From Casp-actino8 sp044358015 (GTDB taxonomy: Bacteria; Actinomycetota; Acidimicrobiia; Acidimicrobiales; Ilumatobacteraceae), in NCBI GenBank assembly GCA_044358015.1, contig JBIKOO010000006.1, forward strand, positions 1 through 64,000: DNA of 64,000 nt, read 5' to 3'. Under the pieces are notes generated by a model. It saw only the letters and a list, made by a program, of their open reading frames with translations. It was not told the origin of the DNA and made no database searches. Position 1 is the first letter of the stretch. Every line of letters starts with the position of its first letter. Shown one piece after another: positions 61,072 through 64,000 of this stretch. The translations under genes and the position numbers were made by a program.

Positions 61072-64000
61072 GTGAAACCTTCTTCGGACCTGCCCCGTAG
61101 CCCGCGCCGACCCAGAAACCCCAATCGACCCGCCTGGGTTTCAAAGGGGCGAATCGCCCTCTTTATTGTTGCGGCGCTAGTTCTGATTTTGTTTTTATCG
61201 GCGCGCACAGTGGCGAACTTCTACGTCGACTTGTTGTGGTTCCGGTCGGTCGAGCGGGGAAGCGTTTTTTGGACCAGCATTCAGTCCAAGGTTTTCCTCG
61301 GTGCGGTTTTCAGCGTCGCATTCGCGATTGTCTCGTTCATTAGCTTGACGTTGGCCGAGCGGCTGTCGCCGAAAGAACTTCCTAGTGGACCCGAACGCGA
61401 AGTGGTTGAGCGGTTCAAAATGATCGTGGGTCGACGTACACGTTTATTGCGTATCGCCGTTTCCGTTTTGTTCGGATTGTTAGTTGGTCTGCCAGCAATG
61501 GCGCAGTGGCAAGACTGGTTGCTGTTCAAAAATTCTCAATCATTCGGAACGAGCGATCCACTATTCGGAGTAGATGTTGGGTTCTATGTTTTCCGACTCC
61601 CGTTCTTGACCTTCTTGGTTGATTGGGCTTTTGCTGCGGTGGTGATGATCACTCTTCTGACTGTGGTGATGCATTTCTTGAACGGATCGATTCGTGTGCA
61701 AACAGCGGGCGACCGAATTTCTAAAGGCGCGCGCATTCACCTGAGTGTTTTGTTTGCGATTCTTGCGGTGGTTAAGGCAGCCGATTATTGGCTACAGCGT
61801 TTTGAGTTAACTGTTTCGAGTCGAGGTGTTGTGCAAGGAGCGACATACACAGATGTCAATGCTCAACTTCCCGCGATCAATTTGTTGATTTTGGTGAGCT
61901 TGCTAGTTGCTGCTCTTTTCCTGGCCGGAATTCGATTTGGTGGATGGCGACTACCGCTTTTGTCAATGGCATTGTGGGCCGTTGTGGCGATCGTCGCCGG
62001 CACGGTCTATCCAGCGGTCATTCAGCGTTTTGTCGTGCAACCAAACGTGACGACTCGCGAGTATGACTACATCGGACGCAACGTCACGGCTACACGTGCG
62101 GCGATGGGTATTGACAAAGTTGAAACCATTTCGCTCGAGTCTGGCAGTGTCACTGATGCTGAGGTTGCACAAGACACCGCACCGTTAAGTGATGCGCGGT
62201 TGCTTGATGTTTCAGAGATGCGAGATCGCTACTCGCTTGACCAAGGACTTTTTGCGTTCTACTCAATTAACGATCTAGACGTTGATCGATACGAAGTAGA
62301 TGGTCGGTCACAACAAACAATGGTTGCGGCGCGCGAACTTAACCCGGACGGTATCCCGAACAAAACCTGGGTTTCAAAGCATTTGATTTATACCCATGGT
62401 TGCGGAGTGGTTTCGGCAAGTGCATCGCAAATCACTTCCGACGGTCGCCCGATTTATCAAGAAATCGCTGCCGAGAAGCCCCAGCTTTATGTTGGTACTC
62501 AGCAGCCTGGTTACGCAATCGTTAACACTAAGCAAGTTGAACAAGCGTGTCCGAACACTGAAGCAACGCCTTACGACGGCTCTGGCGGAATCACCCTTGA
62601 TTCGGCAGCAAAGAAACTTGCTTTTGCGATTCATTTCGGTGAGTTCAACTTGTTTGGTTCAAGTTTGATTACTGATGAATCACGTCTCATTGATATTCGC
62701 GATGTCAGCGATCGCGTCGCAAAGGTGGCTCCCTTCTTGCACCTTGACGCCGATCCATACCCAGTTGTTGATGGTGGCAAAGTTCTTTGGGTAATCGATG
62801 CATTCACAACAACATCGCGCTATCCCTACGCCCAGCAAGCAAATACTGACAACCTCACTGCGGGTTCAGGGTTGAAGCACAACTTCAATTACGTCCGCAA
62901 CAGTGTGAAGGCAGTTGTTAATGCTTATGACGGTTCGGTGGTGTTGTATGCCGTTGATCCGACTGACCCCATTGTGATGGCGTGGTCAAAAGCATTCCCG
63001 GGACTCTTCACTTCTGCCGACCAAGTGCCAGCCACTTTGCGAGCTCACTTCCGTTATCCCGAAGATTTGTTCAGGGTGCAAACCAATCTTTACGGTCGCT
63101 ATCAGTTCACTGAGACCGATGCATTCTTTAGTCGTGATTCGGCATGGAGCGTGGCGCAAGCTGCACAACGTGAGCCTGAAGTTGCAGTTTCAACTGCGGG
63201 CGATATCACAACAGATGCCACTGCACCTTCGCAAGCCGACACGGGCAATGTCGCCGACGCGAATGTTGCACGATTTGAGCCTTATTACACGTTGTTCCAC
63301 AACCCCGACTCGGTGGGCTCAACGGTCGCACCGACTTTTTCTTTGATCCGCCCATTTGTTCCGTTCTCGTCTGATGACACGCGAAAAGAACTACGTGCGT
63401 TCATGGTGGTATCAAGCGATCCCGAAACTTACGGACAATTGAAGGTGTACAAGTACGAGGGAACTTTGCCAGCTGGACCCGCAACGGTTTCGGCAGAGCT
63501 CGGCAGTAACCCAAATATCTCGCCAGTGATTACTCTTCTTGACCAGCGTGGTTCGCGAGTCATTCTGGGTCAGTTGCAAGTTGTTCCCGTTGGGAAAGGC
63601 CTGATTTGGGTGCAGCCGTTGTATGTGCGTCCTGATGACTCTGGATCAAAACAAGTTTTCGTGCGTCGAGTTTTGGCGTGGTACGACGGTGAAGCAGTTA
63701 TCGGCGACACATTGACTGAGGCCATTAATCGTTTGTTCCCGAAGGCCAATGTTGACCTTGGTGAAGTTGTTGGTGATTCGGGCAGTTCAGAAACCGACAC
63801 CGGGACCGATACTGGTACCGACACCGGAACTGATACTGGTACCGACACTGGTACTGACACCGGTACTGATACTGGCTCGACATCTACAGACCCAGCCACA
63901 TTGCTCGAAGAAGCTCAGATATTGTTCGACGAAGCAGACGCGGCTTTGCGTGACGGCGATCTTGGTACGTATCAGAGCAAAGTTGACGAGGCCCAAGACC
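61072..64000 (+). CDS. UPF0182-family membrane protein (start; runs past window end)
   Basis: At least 976 codons, open to the end of the window, starting at the GTG at 61072 with TAGTCT six bases upstream. The UPF0182 (COG1615) pattern is clear: several transmembrane helices in the first 330 residues (TVANFYVDLLWFRSV and LFGVDVGFYVFRLPFLTFLV), then a large extracellular region with YSINDLDVDRYEVDGRSQQ, HLIYTHGCGVVSASAS, HFRYPEDLFRVQTNLYGRY and RPFVPFSSDD. Function unknown. Residues about 908-935 are seven tandem Thr-Asp-Thr-Gly units, after which a helical tail begins. It lies 18 bases after the DivIVA gene. Confidence 0.88.
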   Translation, partial: MKPSSDLPRSPRRPRNPNRPAWVSKGRIALFIVAALVLILFLSARTVANFYVDLLWFRSVERGSVFWTSIQSKVFLGAVFSVAFAIVSFISLTLAERLSPKELPSGPEREVVERFKMIVGRRTRLLRIAVSVLFGLLVGLPAMAQWQDWLLFKNSQSFGTSDPLFGVDVGFYVFRLPFLTFLVDWAFAAVVMITLLTVVMHFLNGSIRVQTAGDRISKGARIHLSVLFAILAVVKAADYWLQRFELTVSSRGVVQGATYTDVNAQLPAINLLILVSLLVAALFLAGIRFGGWRLPLLSMALWAVVAIVAGTVYPAVIQRFVVQPNVTTREYDYIGRNVTATRAAMGIDKVETISLESGSVTDAEVAQDTAPLSDARLLDVSEMRDRYSLDQGLFAFYSINDLDVDRYEVDGRSQQTMVAARELNPDGIPNKTWVSKHLIYTHGCGVVSASASQITSDGRPIYQEIAAEKPQLYVGTQQPGYAIVNTKQVEQACPNTEATPYDGSGGITLDSAAKKLAFAIHFGEFNLFGSSLITDESRLIDIRDVSDRVAKVAPFLHLDADPYPVVDGGKVLWVIDAFTTTSRYPYAQQANTDNLTAGSGLKHNFNYVRNSVKAVVNAYDGSVVLYAVDPTDPIVMAWSKAFPGLFTSADQVPATLRAHFRYPEDLFRVQTNLYGRYQFTETDAFFSRDSAWSVAQAAQREPEVAVSTAGDITTDATAPSQADTGNVADANVARFEPYYTLFHNPDSVGSTVAPTFSLIRPFVPFSSDDTRKELRAFMVVSSDPETYGQLKVYKYEGTLPAGPATVSAELGSNPNISPVITLLDQRGSRVILGQLQVVPVGKGLIWVQPLYVRPDDSGSKQVFVRRVLAWYDGEAVIGDTLTEAINRLFPKANVDLGEVVGDSGSSETDTGTDTGTDTGTDTGTDTGTDTGTDTGSTSTDPATLLEEAQILFDEADAALRDGDLGTYQSKVDEAQD
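63793..63876 (+). repeat. Tandem 12-base repeat encoding Thr-Asp-Thr-Gly
   Basis: Seven consecutive twelve-base units of the form ACC-GAC-ACC-GGN, differing only at third positions, encode a repeated acidic Thr-Asp-Thr-Gly stretch in the UPF0182 protein, most likely a flexible linker. Copy number may vary between strains. Confidence 0.9.

Noticed and set aside
63793..63876. Tandem 12-base units as a CRISPR or mobile repeat
   Set aside because: They are in frame within the UPF0182 gene, have no spacers and encode a simple Thr-Asp-Thr-Gly linker.

Overview
The window reads as a chromosome segment of a high-GC-lineage Gram-positive bacterium (Actinobacteria), most likely of the Acidimicrobiia / Ilumatobacter-like freshwater or marine type. 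The inference rests on the gene set: a paired Get3/ArsA-like ATPase operon, DUF3263, LytR_C, SCO6745-family, PAC2, UPF0182 and DivIVA proteins, coproheme decarboxylase (HemQ), a CIRCE-controlled groEL without groES, and an LPXTG wall protein. Genes are packed tightly on both strands with 4-bp overlaps inside operons. There are no rRNA genes, insertion sequences, prophage or CRISPR arrays, and no gene-free stretch longer than about 300 bases.

Layout. 1-5 kb: end of a peptidoglycan-binding protein, a degenerate receiver protein, the ArsA-like pair, an NfeD-type membrane protein and an AlkB-like dioxygenase. 5-8 kb: selB and selA, the selenocysteine machinery. 8-14 kb: FxsA, Nudix, a sigma-like HTH protein divergent from a large FHA-FtsK/EssC-type ATPase, and a Crp/Fnr regulator. 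14-17 kb: ispD-ispF-rlmB, tRNA-Thr(UGU), udk. 17-25 kb: small conserved actinobacterial genes, glycerate kinase, a MoaD/ThiS-like protein, a flavoprotein and groEL. 25-32 kb: fdhD, a giant LPXTG surface protein, hemQ and a branched-chain amino acid type binding lipoprotein. 32-41 kb: glnD, Nudix, PAC2, a selenocysteine-containing redoxin read through an in-frame TGA, an amidohydrolase and small genes. 41-46 kb: Baeyer-Villiger-type flavin monooxygenase, MFS exporter, SDR, pirin. 46-51 kb: modABC with a terminal PadR-type regulator, a PhnZ-like HD protein, CadI-type VOC protein. 51-56 kb: a non-phosphorylating L-fucose catabolism cluster and a GDT1-type transporter. 56-64 kb: a VapC-like PIN toxin-antitoxin pair, HEAT-repeat protein, Lon/PDZ membrane protease, a DivIVA protein with a phage-F-like Cys/His tail, and the start of a UPF0182 protein that runs off the window.

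How it hangs together. The most coherent thread is selenium and molybdenum metabolism: SelA and SelB, FdhD (sulfur transfer to formate dehydrogenase), ModABC (molybdate import) and a real Sec client, the redoxin at 36826-37908, whose TGA is followed at the expected distance by a 7-bp SECIS-like hairpin. The annotation would otherwise split that gene into two ORFs. selC, selD and the formate dehydrogenase itself are not in the window.

A second window-wide pattern is promoter architecture: sixteen genes carry a TANNNT hexamer exactly 6 or 7 bases before the start codon, the geometry expected of leaderless mRNAs. I used it to settle several starts. Positions of domains within proteins are approximate, and all family names come from recognising motifs by eye, not from a search.
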